DNA of 64,000 nt, from assembly GCA_015068035.1 (NCBI GenBank), contig SVLI01000003.1:1-64000 (forward strand). The letters run 5' to 3'. The position numbers were made by a program, and so were the translations under genes. Of this stretch, positions 44,101-53,011 are shown piece by piece; the first letter of the stretch is position 1; each line of letters begins with the position of its first letter. The notes beneath the pieces were generated by a model, which was not told the origin of the DNA, searched no databases, and was given only the letters and a program-made list of their open reading frames with translations. The DNA comes from Oscillospiraceae bacterium. GTDB taxonomy: Bacteria; Bacillota; Clostridia; Oscillospirales; Oscillospiraceae.

Positions 44101-44720
44101 CATTGGGCAATCCGAATATCGGCGCCATTGAGGAATTTGAGCGCGTGAATGAGCGCTATCAGTTCCTGATGGAGCAGTATTCTGATGTGGAAAAGGCAAA
44201 GAACGAGCTGCTTGGCGTAATTTCCGGCTTGACAAAGGAAATGAAAGAGATTTTCCTGACGCAGTTTCGTGCAATCGAAGAAAATTTCCGCATGACCTTT
44301 ACGGAACTCTTTGGCGGTGGCCGCGCATCCCTTGTGCTTGAGGATGAAAATGACGTGCTTAACTGCGGCATTGACATTCGGATCCAGCCTCCCGGCAAGG
44401 CTTTGAGCACGATCAGTTTGCTTTCCGGAGGCGAAAAGGCTTTTGTTGCCATCGCCCTGTATTTCGCGATCATGAAGGTGCGCCCGACGCCGTTTTGCGT
44501 TATGGACGAGATTGAGGCGGCGCTGGATGAAGCAAACGTTGCGCGCTTTGCCGGATATTTGAGAAACATGTCCGGCAAGACGCAGTTCATCGTCATCACG
44601 CACCGACGCGGCACGATGGAGGAAGCAGATGTTCTCTATGGTGTAACGATGCAGGAAAAGGGCGTCAGCACTGTTTTGAGCGTTGACCTTGAGGAAGCGG
44701 AGAAAAGCATCGAGGCATAG
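41157..44720 (+). CDS. smc: chromosome segregation protein SMC
   Basis: The 1187-aa protein has the N-terminal ATPase half with [21 protein letters not shown] (Walker A, about 33-53). Two long coiled-coil arms (about 170-500 and 670-1010) follow, with the hinge between them (about 505-660, [16 protein letters not shown]). The C-terminal half has the signature [14 protein letters not shown] and Walker B [15 protein letters not shown]. It compacts and organises the chromosome with ScpA and ScpB, which are not in this window. Length is usual. It is followed after 52 bp by ftsY, the standard rnc-smc-ftsY order. Confidence 0.97.
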   Translation: [1187 protein letters not shown]

Positions 44721-44772
44721 TAGTTTAGAAAGCGGAAGGCGAAGCGTTTCCGCAGGAGGAGATACAAATCTT

Positions 44773-45681
44773 ATGGGATTTTTTGATAAGATCAAGCAGG
44801 GTCTGAGCCGAACACGGCAGAATATGGCAATCTCGCTCAACAGTATGTTTGCGACCTTCACAGGCGAGAATGAAGAATTTTTTGACGAGCTGGAAGAGAC
44901 GCTCATCCTCGCGGACGCGGGCGTGGACTGTGCAACCGAGTCGGTTGAACTGCTTCGCAAGGTTGTCAAGGAGCGCGGTATTCGTGGCGGTGCTGAGGTA
45001 AAAAACGCGCTTGCGGAAATCCTGCGCGAAAAGCTTGACATCGGTGATCGTGCGCTGAAGCTTGGCACAAAGCCCTCCGTCATTCTGGTGGTCGGCGTCA
45101 ACGGCGTTGGAAAGACAACGACGATCGGCAAGCTTTCCGCACTTCTTGCAGCGGAAGGTAAAAAGGTTCTGCTTTGCGCAGGAGATACGTTCCGCGCTGC
45201 GGCGGCCGAGCAGCTCGGTGTTTGGGCTGAGCGTTCGAAGTCGGATTTCGTGCGCCACGAAGAGGGCAGCGACCCTGCGTCTGTCGTGTTTGATTCCATT
45301 TCTGCTGCCAAGGCACGAGGGTGTGACGTTGTGATCTGCGACACGGCGGGCCGTTTGCATAATAAGCAGAATCTGATGAATGAGCTGAGCAAAATCCGTC
45401 GCGTCATTTCCAGAGAACTGCCGGATGCCGACGTGGAAACGCTGCTCGTGCTTGACGCCACGACGGGACAAAACGGGCTTATACAGGCCAGACAGTTCCA
45501 GGAAACCGCAGGCCTCACCGGCATTGTCCTGACAAAGCTGGACGGCACGGCGAAGGGTGGAATCGTTTTTGCGATCGCAAACGAGATGAAGCTGCCGGTG
45601 AAATATATCGGCGTTGGAGAACAGATTGACGACCTGATGCCCTTTGAGGTTGGGGGATTTGTGGAGGCACTGCTGCAATGA
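44773..45681 (+). CDS. ftsY: signal recognition particle receptor FtsY
   Basis: The 302-aa protein has the SRP GTPase N domain (GFFDKIKQGLSRTR at start) and G domain: GVNGVGKTTTIGKL (P-loop), DTAGRLHNKQNL and TKLDGTAKGG. There is no long acidic A domain, as usual in Firmicutes. It brings SRP-ribosome complexes to the Sec translocon. ATG 44773 is preceded by AGGAGGAG. The stop overlaps the next start (ATGA). Confidence 0.96.
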   Translation: MGFFDKIKQGLSRTRQNMAISLNSMFATFTGENEEFFDELEETLILADAGVDCATESVELLRKVVKERGIRGGAEVKNALAEILREKLDIGDRALKLGTKPSVILVVGVNGVGKTTTIGKLSALLAAEGKKVLLCAGDTFRAAAAEQLGVWAERSKSDFVRHEEGSDPASVVFDSISAAKARGCDVVICDTAGRLHNKQNLMNELSKIRRVISRELPDADVETLLVLDATTGQNGLIQARQFQETAGLTGIVLTKLDGTAKGGIVFAIANEMKLPVKYIGVGEQIDDLMPFEVGGFVEALLQ

Positions 45682-46280
45682 AACGTTTGATTCTGGCATC
45701 CAACAACCGAAAGAAACTGCTGGAATTGCAGGCGATTCTTGAGGACACCGGCATCGAGGTGCTCTCCCAACGGGAAGCCGGCTGCGATTTTGAGGTTGAC
45801 GAGAACGGCGAAACCTTTGAGGAGAATGCTTACCTGAAAGCCTTTGCCGTCACGCAGGCGACGGGGGAAGCCGCCATCGCGGACGATTCCGGCTTGTGCG
45901 TTGACGCGCTGGGCGGCGAACCTGGCGTTTACAGCGCGCGTTACACCGGAAATCACGAGGATACGGACGAAATGCGCAATGACTATCTGCTCTCCAAGCT
46001 GGAGGATGTAGAAAACCGTAGCGCAAGATTCGTCTCCTGCATCTGCTGCACACTGCCGAACGGTGACGTGCTGCGGGCAAGAGGGGAATGCGAGGGCGAG
46101 ATCCTGCGTGAGTCGCGGGGCAGTCTCGGCTTCGGCTATGATCCGATTTTTTTACCGGAGGGCTTTTCTCTGTCCATGGGCGAGATTTCTCCGGAGGTTA
46201 AGAATGCAATTTCACATCGCGCGAAAGCGCTTGACGAGTTTAAGAAAGAATTGAGGGAATACAATGCCGCTCACAAGTAA
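45678..46280 (+). CDS. rdgB: XTP/dITP diphosphatase (RdgB/HAM1)
   Basis: This 200-aa house-cleaning pyrophosphatase has LILASNNRKKLLELQAIL at the start, the conserved ADDSGLCVDALGGEPGVYSARY, and FGYDPIFLPEG near the end. It removes inosine and xanthosine triphosphates from the nucleotide pool. ATGA overlap with ftsY indicates coupling. Its last 17 bases overlap the next gene. Confidence 0.96.
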   Translation: MKRLILASNNRKKLLELQAILEDTGIEVLSQREAGCDFEVDENGETFEENAYLKAFAVTQATGEAAIADDSGLCVDALGGEPGVYSARYTGNHEDTDEMRNDYLLSKLEDVENRSARFVSCICCTLPNGDVLRARGECEGEILRESRGSLGFGYDPIFLPEGFSLSMGEISPEVKNAISHRAKALDEFKKELREYNAAHK

Positions 46281-46569
46281 ACAGCGCGCACAGCTGCGCT
46301 CACTCGCCTCTACGGAAGACACGATTATCCACATCGGAAAAGGAGACATCTCGGAAAATATTATCAAGCAGACGGCTGACGCGCTCAAGGCGCGTGAGCT
46401 CATTAAGGGCAAGGTTCTTGAGAATTCCATGCTCAGCCCCCGCGGTGCGGCGGAAGAGCTTGCCGAGGCAACGAATAGTGAGGTCGTGCAGGTTATCGGC
46501 AGCAAATTTGTGCTTTATAAGCGCAATGAAAGAGAGCCGAAAATCGAGCTGGTCAAGACGAAGAAATGA
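46264..46569 (+). CDS. yhbY: YhbY/CRS1 family RNA-binding protein
   Basis: The 101-aa protein has the CRM-domain layout: LTSKQRAQLRSLAS at the start, IHIGKGDISENIIKQTADALKARELIKGKV, and a C-terminal VIGSKFVLYKRN strand. Such proteins associate with the pre-50S ribosome. It overlaps rdgB by 17 bp and nadD by 4 bp, so its expression should be coupled. Confidence 0.93.
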   Translation: MPLTSKQRAQLRSLASTEDTIIHIGKGDISENIIKQTADALKARELIKGKVLENSMLSPRGAAEELAEATNSEVVQVIGSKFVLYKRNEREPKIELVKTKK

Positions 46570-47735
46570 GAATCGGAATCTATGGCGGAAGCTTCAACCC
46601 GCCGCATGCGGGTCATGTTCATGCGGCGGAAAACGCGGTGAAGTGCCTTTCGCTTGACGAACTGATCGTCATGCCGGCGAGGGAACCGCCGCATAAGACC
46701 CTTTCGGCGAACAGCCCCGGTCCGGCAGAGCGTGCTGTGCTCTGCGAATTGGCGTTTTCGTCTGTTGTCAACGCCCGCGTTTCCACGTTGGAACTTGACA
46801 GGGAAGAGGTCAGTTACACTGCGGATACGGTTTTGCAGCTTCGCAAAGAGTTTCCGGATGCGGAGTTCTTTCTGCTCATGGGAACGGACATGCTTGCTTC
46901 TTTCACGTCGTGGTATGCGTTTGAAAAGATTTTGCAAAACTGCTCACTTGGTGTGTTTTGCCGTGCTGCAGAGGATGAGCGAATCATCGCTACGGCTGTG
47001 GACGAACTGAAAAGGAAATACGGTGCAAGAATCAAGTTCGTGCCCTTTTCACCGGTTGAAGTGTCGTCGACCGAATTGCGTGAAGCGCTGTCTGAAGGGA
47101 AAAAGCCGCAGCAGTTGCCGGAAGCGGTGTATGCGGAGATTATCCGCCTTCGCTGCTACGGCGCAAAGCCCGAGAAAGAGTGGCTGCGCGCGCAAAGCTA
47201 TGCCTGCCTGAAACCCAAGCGTATCCCGCACGTTCAGGGAACGGAGCTTACGGCTGTTCGCCTTGCGAAACGCTGGGGCGCAAATGTTGAGGACGCGGCG
47301 GAAGCAGCAATTTTGCATGACATTACAAAGAAACTTGAACTGAATGAACAGTTGCTATTGTGTGAAAGATATGGTATTATGAACGATGCGTCTGAAGCAG
47401 AGAATGCTAAGCTGCTCCATGCCAAAACCGGCGCGGCATATGCCCGCGAACGTTTTGGTGTTTCGGATGCCGTGTATGATGCGATCCGTTGGCACACAAC
47501 CGGCCGTGCAGGAATGACGCTGCTTGAAAAAGTGATCTATATGGCGGATTACATCGAGCCGAACCGGGATTTTCCCGGAGTTGAGAAGCTGCGTGCACTC
47601 GCGGAAAGCGATCTGGATGCAGCGATGATTCTTGGGCTTGAAATGAGCCTTGAGGATTTGCGAAGCTACGGAATCAGTCCGCATGTGAATTCGTTGGAAG
47701 CATTAAAAGCCATAAGGGATAGCCGTAATTCTTGA
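46566..47735 (+). CDS. fused NadD-YqeK: nicotinate-nucleotide adenylyltransferase with HD-domain phosphohydrolase
   Basis: This 389-aa bifunctional protein combines two enzymes. Residues about 1-195 are NadD, with GGSFNPPHAGHVHAA (HxGH nucleotidyl-transfer motif) and SSTELREAL; it makes deamido-NAD. Residues about 205-389 are YqeK-like, with the HD site HDITKK, RWHTTGR and MADYIEPNRDFPG, a symmetrical Ap4A hydrolase family. In Bacillus nadD and yqeK are separate adjacent genes, so this is a fusion. No frameshift or start site is visible at the junction. ATGA overlap with yhbY. Confidence 0.93.
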   Translation: MRIGIYGGSFNPPHAGHVHAAENAVKCLSLDELIVMPAREPPHKTLSANSPGPAERAVLCELAFSSVVNARVSTLELDREEVSYTADTVLQLRKEFPDAEFFLLMGTDMLASFTSWYAFEKILQNCSLGVFCRAAEDERIIATAVDELKRKYGARIKFVPFSPVEVSSTELREALSEGKKPQQLPEAVYAEIIRLRCYGAKPEKEWLRAQSYACLKPKRIPHVQGTELTAVRLAKRWGANVEDAAEAAILHDITKKLELNEQLLLCERYGIMNDASEAENAKLLHAKTGAAYARERFGVSDAVYDAIRWHTTGRAGMTLLEKVIYMADYIEPNRDFPGVEKLRALAESDLDAAMILGLEMSLEDLRSYGISPHVNSLEALKAIRDSRNS

Positions 47736-47783
47736 ATTGCGCGGCAAAGGACCGTGCTTTAACGAAAAACAGGTTAGAATCAT

Positions 47784-49049
47784 ATGAAGATTAATGATAA
47801 CAATCATAAACGCGATATGAATGAAGAGCTGGAGCTTGATGCGCACGCGCAGAAGCTCGAATCGGTATATGCAGCGGCCGAGAAGCGCGTGGAAGGTCAG
47901 ATGCCGGAAGATCGGCGCCCGAAACGGCGCAAAGGTCGCGGCTTGCTGATCGTTCTGATCGTTATTCTTGCGCTGCTGGCCGGACTCTTTGTTGCCTACA
48001 AGCTCTGGCGCAAGCCGCCGGAAGTTCAGCAGGGCGCAATTCATACGCCGAATGTTGAGCCTGATCAGCAAGTCGGTGATGAAATGGCCGCTGATCCGGA
48101 ACCGACTCCGGTGCAGAGTGTTACAACGGAAAAACCTGGTGGCGCAACGTATAACGAAAACGGGCGGAAGGACGGAACTTATACCTTCCTTGTGATTGGC
48201 TCGGACAACGGTTTTGGCAACACGGACACCATCATTTACGGTGTTTTGGACACTGTGGATCACACGTTGAACGTTGTCAATATTCCGCGCGATACGCAGG
48301 TCAATGTCCCGTGGAGCATCAAGCGCATCAACTCTGTTTACGCCTACTCCGATAATGACATTGCCGGGCTCCGGCAGGAGGTTGGACATCTAGTCGGTTA
48401 CAATATTGATGAGACCTATGCGATCATCGATATGGAGGCTTTTGTCAAAATCGTTGACTGCATCGGCGGCGTAGACTATGAAGTGCCGTTTGATATGTAT
48501 GACTACATTCCGGATCAGGATTTTCTGATTGATTTGAAGCAGGGATATCAGCACCTGGACGGGCAGGATGCGCTTGAGCTTGTTCGTTTCCGCTCCGGGT
48601 ATCTGAATGCTGACCTTGGACGGATCAACACGCAGCAGGATTTTCTGATGACGGTTGCAAGGCAGCTGCTCCGGCTGAAGAACATTCCGAACTTGCCGCA
48701 GCTTCTGAGCATTGTTGAAGAATATGTCGAAACAAATCTGACGGCGTCAAACATCGCGTTTTTTGTTGAAGAATTCCTGAAAATCGATTCTGAGGATATT
48801 CATTTCTATACGCTTCCCGGCGAGGGACAGATGGTTAAAGGCGGCGCCTATTATTTCGTGCTGAGCGATCAATGGGTTCCGATTGTGAATCAGGGACTTA
48901 ACCCGTTTAATGTGGAGCTGAGCGCTGCGAACATGAACTATCTTGTCTATAAAAACGGAGATGTTTATACCAGCGCCGGGGCATACTACGGAACGGAATC
49001 GTTTTTGGATTACGACGCATATATTCAATCCCTGCAAAATCCCAGTTAG
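47784..49049 (+). CDS. LCP (LytR-CpsA-Psr) family cell-wall glycopolymer ligase
   Basis: The 421-aa protein has a basic cytoplasmic N-terminal tail, one transmembrane helix (about 54-75), a Pro/Glu linker and an LCP domain: FLVIGSD, VVNIPRDTQVNVP (conserved Arg and Asp), LVRFRSGYLNADLGRINTQQDFL. It transfers undecaprenyl-linked teichoic acid or capsule polymer to peptidoglycan outside the membrane. It is 48 bp after nadD-yqeK and upstream of rsfS. Confidence 0.93.
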   Translation: MKINDNNHKRDMNEELELDAHAQKLESVYAAAEKRVEGQMPEDRRPKRRKGRGLLIVLIVILALLAGLFVAYKLWRKPPEVQQGAIHTPNVEPDQQVGDEMAADPEPTPVQSVTTEKPGGATYNENGRKDGTYTFLVIGSDNGFGNTDTIIYGVLDTVDHTLNVVNIPRDTQVNVPWSIKRINSVYAYSDNDIAGLRQEVGHLVGYNIDETYAIIDMEAFVKIVDCIGGVDYEVPFDMYDYIPDQDFLIDLKQGYQHLDGQDALELVRFRSGYLNADLGRINTQQDFLMTVARQLLRLKNIPNLPQLLSIVEEYVETNLTASNIAFFVEEFLKIDSEDIHFYTLPGEGQMVKGGAYYFVLSDQWVPIVNQGLNPFNVELSAANMNYLVYKNGDVYTSAGAYYGTESFLDYDAYIQSLQNPS

Positions 49050-49126
49050 CGGGGATGATAACAATAACGGGCTTTCCCGAACGAGAGAAAGCCGAGAGAA
49101 TGAAAAGCAATAGGGGGATACCAATA

Positions 49127-49489
49127 ATGATGACACCGACACAGGTCGCCGAGAAAGTGGTACAGGCCCTGGATAGCAAGAAGGCTGTGGACATTCAGGT
49201 GCTCCATACGGGGAAGATCACCTCGATCGCGGATTATTTCGTGATATGCACAGCGAATTCCATGACGCAGCTCAAAGCGCTCTCTGAAGAGGTTGACAGA
49301 GTGCTTTCCGAAGCGGATGAGCCGCCGCTGCGCCGCGAGGGCTACCGGACAAGCGGGTGGACGCTGCTGGATTTCGGCTGCGTTGTTGTGCACCTGTTTC
49401 TTGACGAAATGCGCAAATTCTATAACCTGGAACATTTGTGGGGAGATGCGGAGAAGATCGACATCTCATCCCTTTTGGGGCCCCAGTAA
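49127..49489 (+). CDS. rsfS: ribosome silencing factor RsfS
   Basis: The 120-aa protein has the RsfS fold with DIQVLHTGKITSIADYFVICTANS, GYRTSGWTLLDFGCVVVHLFLDEMRKFYNLEHLW. It binds uL14 on the 50S subunit and blocks subunit joining in starvation. I chose ATG 49127 (AGGGGG 9 bp upstream); the longer reading from 49055 would overlap the LCP gene end and has no RBS. The nadD-yqeK-rsfS order is conserved in Firmicutes, with LCP inserted as is common. Confidence 0.94.
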   Translation: MMTPTQVAEKVVQALDSKKAVDIQVLHTGKITSIADYFVICTANSMTQLKALSEEVDRVLSEADEPPLRREGYRTSGWTLLDFGCVVVHLFLDEMRKFYNLEHLWGDAEKIDISSLLGPQ

Positions 49490-49564
49490 GGGCTTATTAT
49501 GCTTGCCGACGAATCCGCTTTTGATCGGGCTCGATTGGCCATTAATTTTTGGGGAGAGAGAAAA

Positions 49565-51979
49565 GTGAAATACGATTTTTCAGCAATTGAGAAGAAGTGG
49601 CAGGAGTATTGGATCGAACACAAGACCTATGCCTGCGAAAACGGCAGCGATAAGCAGAAATTCTTTGCGCTTGTAGAGTTTCCGTATCCCTCCGGACAGG
49701 GTCTTCATGTCGGCCACGCAAGACCGTATACGGCTATGGACGTGGTCGCGCGTAAGAGACGCATGGACGGCTACAATGTTCTTTTCCCTATCGGTTTTGA
49801 TGCCTTTGGCCTGCCGACCGAGAACTATGCGATCAAGAATCATGTCCATCCCGCAAAGGTGACGGAGGAGAATATCGCGAACTTCACCAAGCAGCTGCGC
49901 ATGCTCGGCTATTCTTTTGACTGGGATCGCGTCGTCGACACCACGGATCCGAGCTATTATAAGTGGACACAGTGGATTTTCCTGCAGCTCTTCAAGAAGG
50001 GCCTTGCCTACAAAGCTTCCATGCCTGTGAACTGGTGCACCTCCTGCAAGTGCGTCCTCGCCAATGAGGAAGTTGTGGACGGCGGTTGCGAACGTTGCGG
50101 CAGCCCGGTCATCCGTAAGGAGAAGAGCCAGTGGATGCTGGCCATCACCAAGTATGCGGACAGGCTGATCGATGATCTGGACGATGTGGATTTCATCGAG
50201 CGCGTCAAGATTCAGCAGAGAAACTGGATCGGACGCAGTGAGGGCACGGAAGTGCGCTTCACCGCAACGACCGGCGACGATATGACGGTGTTTACCACGC
50301 GCTGCGACACGCTCTTCGGCGTGACTTACATGGTTCTCTCTCCCGAGCATCCGTATCTGAAAAATTGGCTGGATCGGCTTGAGAATCGCGAAGAGGTCAG
50401 CGCTTACATCGAGCAGGCGGCGCGCAAGTCTGATTTCGAGCGCAGCGAGCTCAACAAAGAAAAGACCGGCGTTCGCCTGATGGGCATTGACGCTGTGCAT
50501 CCTGTGACAGGGAAGACCATTCCGATCTATGTCTCCGATTACGTACTGATGGGCTACGGCACCGGCATCGTCATGGGCGTGCCCGGCCACGATCAGCGTG
50601 ACTGGGATTTTGCAACGAAGTTCAATCTGCCGATCGTGGAAGTCGTCAGCGGCGGCGATATTACAAAGGAAGCCTTTGCGATCAAGGACGATACCGGCAT
50701 CATGGTCAATTCCGACTTCCTCAATGGCCTGACGGTCAAAGAGGCGATCCCCGCCATGAAGCAGTGGGTAACGGAAAAGGGCATCGGCGTTCCGAAGGTC
50801 AACTTCAAGCTGCGTGACTGGGTCTTCTCCCGCCAGCGTTACTGGGGAGAGCCGATCCCGCTTGTTTACTGCGAGAAGTGCGGCTGGGTTCCGATCGACG
50901 AGCACGAGCTGCCGCTGCTTCTGCCTGAAGTGGAGAGCTACGAGGTTACGGACAATGGCGAGAGCCCGCTTGCCAAGATGACCGATTGGGTGAACACGAC
51001 CTGCCCGCATTGCGGCGGCCCTGCAACGCGCGAGACGGACACCATGCCGCAGTGGGCCGGCAGCTGCTGGTACTTCCTGCGTTATATGGATCCGCACAAT
51101 AACGAGGCGCTTGCCTCCAAGGAAGCGCTCGATTACTGGAGTCCGGTGGATTGGTACAACGGCGGCATGGAGCACACGACGCTGCACCTGCTTTACAGCC
51201 GTTTCTGGCATAAGTTCCTCTATGACATCGGCGTTGTGCCGACCAAGGAGCCTTATCAGAAGCGCACCAGCCATGGCATGATCCTTGGCGAGGGCGGCGA
51301 AAAGATGAGCAAGAGCCGCGGTAACGTCGTCAATCCGAACGACATCGTGGCGCTCTATGGTGCGGACACCATGCGTACGTACATCATGTTTGTTGGTGAC
51401 TTTGAGAAAGCTGCAGCCTGGTCCTCCAATGCTGTCAAGGGATGCAAGCGCTTCCTTGACCGAATCTGGAATCTGGCTGAGAGCCGCCTGGAAGGCGATG
51501 CACATACGCCGGAGAACGAGGCTGAGCTGCACAGAACGATCAAAAAGGTTGGCGACGACATTGAGAACATGAAGTTCAATACTGCCATCGCGCAGCTTAT
51601 GACGCTGGTCAATCAGTTTTATGATGTCAAGCCGAGCCGTGCGGATATGCGCGACCTGCTCGTGATGCTCTCTCCCTTTGCCCCGCACATTGCAGAGGAG
51701 CTTTGGGAGATTCAGGGCTTTGAGGGCCTTGCCAGCGAACAGAGCTGGCCGGTTTATGACGAGAGCAAGACGGTCGCCTCCACGAAAGAGGTCGCCGTGC
51801 AGGTGGGTGGCAAGCTCAAGGCCACGGTTACGGTTGCGGCGGACGCCTCTGATGAGGATATCGTGAAGGCTGCCTGCGCGGACGCGAAGATTCAGCGTCT
51901 CATGGAGGGCATGGAGCTTGTGAAGACGATCGTTGCCAAGGGCAAACTGGTCAACCTGGTTCTCAAGCCGCAGAAGTAA
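49565..51979 (+). CDS. leuS: leucyl-tRNA synthetase
   Basis: The 804-aa class I synthetase has the HIGH-type motif [10 protein letters not shown], the KMSKS motif [10 protein letters not shown], a connective editing domain (about 225-415; [14 protein letters not shown]), and a Zn-type cysteine cluster CTSCKC plus CERCG. It charges tRNA-Leu and proofreads. I chose GTG 49565 (GGGGAGAG 5 bp upstream, residues [12 protein letters not shown]). No T-box leader fits in the 75-bp gap before it. Confidence 0.97.
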   Translation: MKYDFSAIEKKWQEYWIEHKTYACENGSDKQKFFALVEFPYPSGQGLHVGHARPYTAMDVVARKRRMDGYNVLFPIGFDAFGLPTENYAIKNHVHPAKVTEENIANFTKQLRMLGYSFDWDRVVDTTDPSYYKWTQWIFLQLFKKGLAYKASMPVNWCTSCKCVLANEEVVDGGCERCGSPVIRKEKSQWMLAITKYADRLIDDLDDVDFIERVKIQQRNWIGRSEGTEVRFTATTGDDMTVFTTRCDTLFGVTYMVLSPEHPYLKNWLDRLENREEVSAYIEQAARKSDFERSELNKEKTGVRLMGIDAVHPVTGKTIPIYVSDYVLMGYGTGIVMGVPGHDQRDWDFATKFNLPIVEVVSGGDITKEAFAIKDDTGIMVNSDFLNGLTVKEAIPAMKQWVTEKGIGVPKVNFKLRDWVFSRQRYWGEPIPLVYCEKCGWVPIDEHELPLLLPEVESYEVTDNGESPLAKMTDWVNTTCPHCGGPATRETDTMPQWAGSCWYFLRYMDPHNNEALASKEALDYWSPVDWYNGGMEHTTLHLLYSRFWHKFLYDIGVVPTKEPYQKRTSHGMILGEGGEKMSKSRGNVVNPNDIVALYGADTMRTYIMFVGDFEKAAAWSSNAVKGCKRFLDRIWNLAESRLEGDAHTPENEAELHRTIKKVGDDIENMKFNTAIAQLMTLVNQFYDVKPSRADMRDLLVMLSPFAPHIAEELWEIQGFEGLASEQSWPVYDESKTVASTKEVAVQVGGKLKATVTVAADASDEDIVKAACADAKIQRLMEGMELVKTIVAKGKLVNLVLKPQK

Positions 51980-52043
51980 GCATGCAATATGCACTTTCCC
52001 GCAGAAAAAGGGCAAAATGCATACAAAAATGTGAGATTTTATC

Positions 52044-52073
52044 TTGACAGCAGAATGCAGATTTTGCTATAAT
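52044..52073 (+). promoter_or_regulatory. consensus promoter for rpsB
   Basis: TTGACA (52044-52049), 18 bp, TATAAT (52068-52073), both perfect. A leader of about 105 bases follows before rpsB. Confidence 0.8.
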
Positions 52074-52184
52074 ACCAAGGCATTACGCACGGATGGGGGA
52101 CATGTGCGCCCAATGTGGCGAAAGCTGGGAAGCATGTGGCAGATCCCGCCGGAGGTAATAACAAATTAAGGAGGAAAACAAACA

Positions 52185-52925
52185 ATGGCAGTCGTATCTA
52201 TGAAGCAGCTTCTGGAGGCCGGTGTTCATTTCGGACATCAGACCCGCCGCTGGAACCCCAAGATGGCAGAGTACATCTATATGGAGCGCAACGGCATCTA
52301 TATCATCGACCTGCAGAAGACCGTTAAGAAGCTCGAGGATGCTTATTCCTTCGTTCGCTCTCTGGCGGAAAACGGACAGAGTGTTCTGTTCGTCGGCACC
52401 AAGAAGCAGGCGCAGGACGCCGTCCGTGAAGAGGCGGAGCGCGTGGGCATGTTCTATGTCAACGCTCGCTGGCTCGGCGGCATGCTGACCAACTTCAAGA
52501 CCATGCGTACCCGCGTGGACCGTCTGGCCCAGCTCAAGAAGATGCAGGAGGACGGCACCTTTGACATGCTTCCCAAGAAGGAAGTCATGAAGCACCTTGG
52601 CGAGATGGCCAAGCTCGAGAAGTATCTCGGCGGCGTGAAAGAGATGAAGCGTCTGCCCGGCGCGCTGTTCGTTGTCGACCCGCGCAAGGAGCACAACGCC
52701 ATCGCTGAGGCGCGCAAGCTGCACATCCCGATCGTCGCGATCGTGGACACCAACTGCGACCCGGACGAGGTCGATTACGTGATCCCCGGCAACGACGATG
52801 CGATCCGCGCGATCCGTCTGATCTCTGCGACCATGGCCAACGCCGTGCAGGAAGGCCGTCAGGGCCAGGATGCGGCGGAAGCTGCAGAGGCGGAAGTCAA
52901 GGCTGAGGCCGAGATCGCCGAGTAA
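52185..52925 (+). CDS. rpsB: 30S ribosomal protein S2
   Basis: The 246-aa protein has [34 protein letters not shown] and [24 protein letters not shown], all typical of uS2. A short Ala/Glu-rich C-terminal tail is usual. AGGAGG is about 9 bp upstream. tsf follows after a GC-rich hairpin, the usual rpsB-tsf pair. Confidence 0.98.
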   Translation: MAVVSMKQLLEAGVHFGHQTRRWNPKMAEYIYMERNGIYIIDLQKTVKKLEDAYSFVRSLAENGQSVLFVGTKKQAQDAVREEAERVGMFYVNARWLGGMLTNFKTMRTRVDRLAQLKKMQEDGTFDMLPKKEVMKHLGEMAKLEKYLGGVKEMKRLPGALFVVDPRKEHNAIAEARKLHIPIVAIVDTNCDPDEVDYVIPGNDDAIRAIRLISATMANAVQEGRQGQDAAEAAEAEVKAEAEIAE

Positions 52926-52941
52926 GCGTATACAATTAAGT

Positions 52942-52963
52942 GCCGGGGGCCCGAGCCCCCGGC
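52942..52963. terminator. GC-rich hairpin between rpsB and tsf, possible attenuator
   Basis: GCCGGGGGC and GCCCCCGGC form a 9-bp stem around CCGA, with a short T run afterwards. It may lower tsf expression relative to rpsB or stabilise the upstream mRNA. Confidence 0.65.
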
Positions 52964-53011
52964 CTTATGTGCGTTTTTGATTACAGACTACAAATGGGAG
53001 GAAATTGAAAA

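Noticed and set aside
43791-45956. 721-codon open frame antisense to smc/ftsY
   Set aside because: Ser-rich shadow crossing the boundary of two real genes.
49490-49564. T-box leader before leuS
   Set aside because: The gap is only about 75 bp and has no antiterminator or T-box sequence.
49580-52015. 811-codon open frame antisense to leuS
   Set aside because: It is a shadow of leuS caused by GC-rich codon use; it has no family-like motifs, and leuS has all synthetase motifs.
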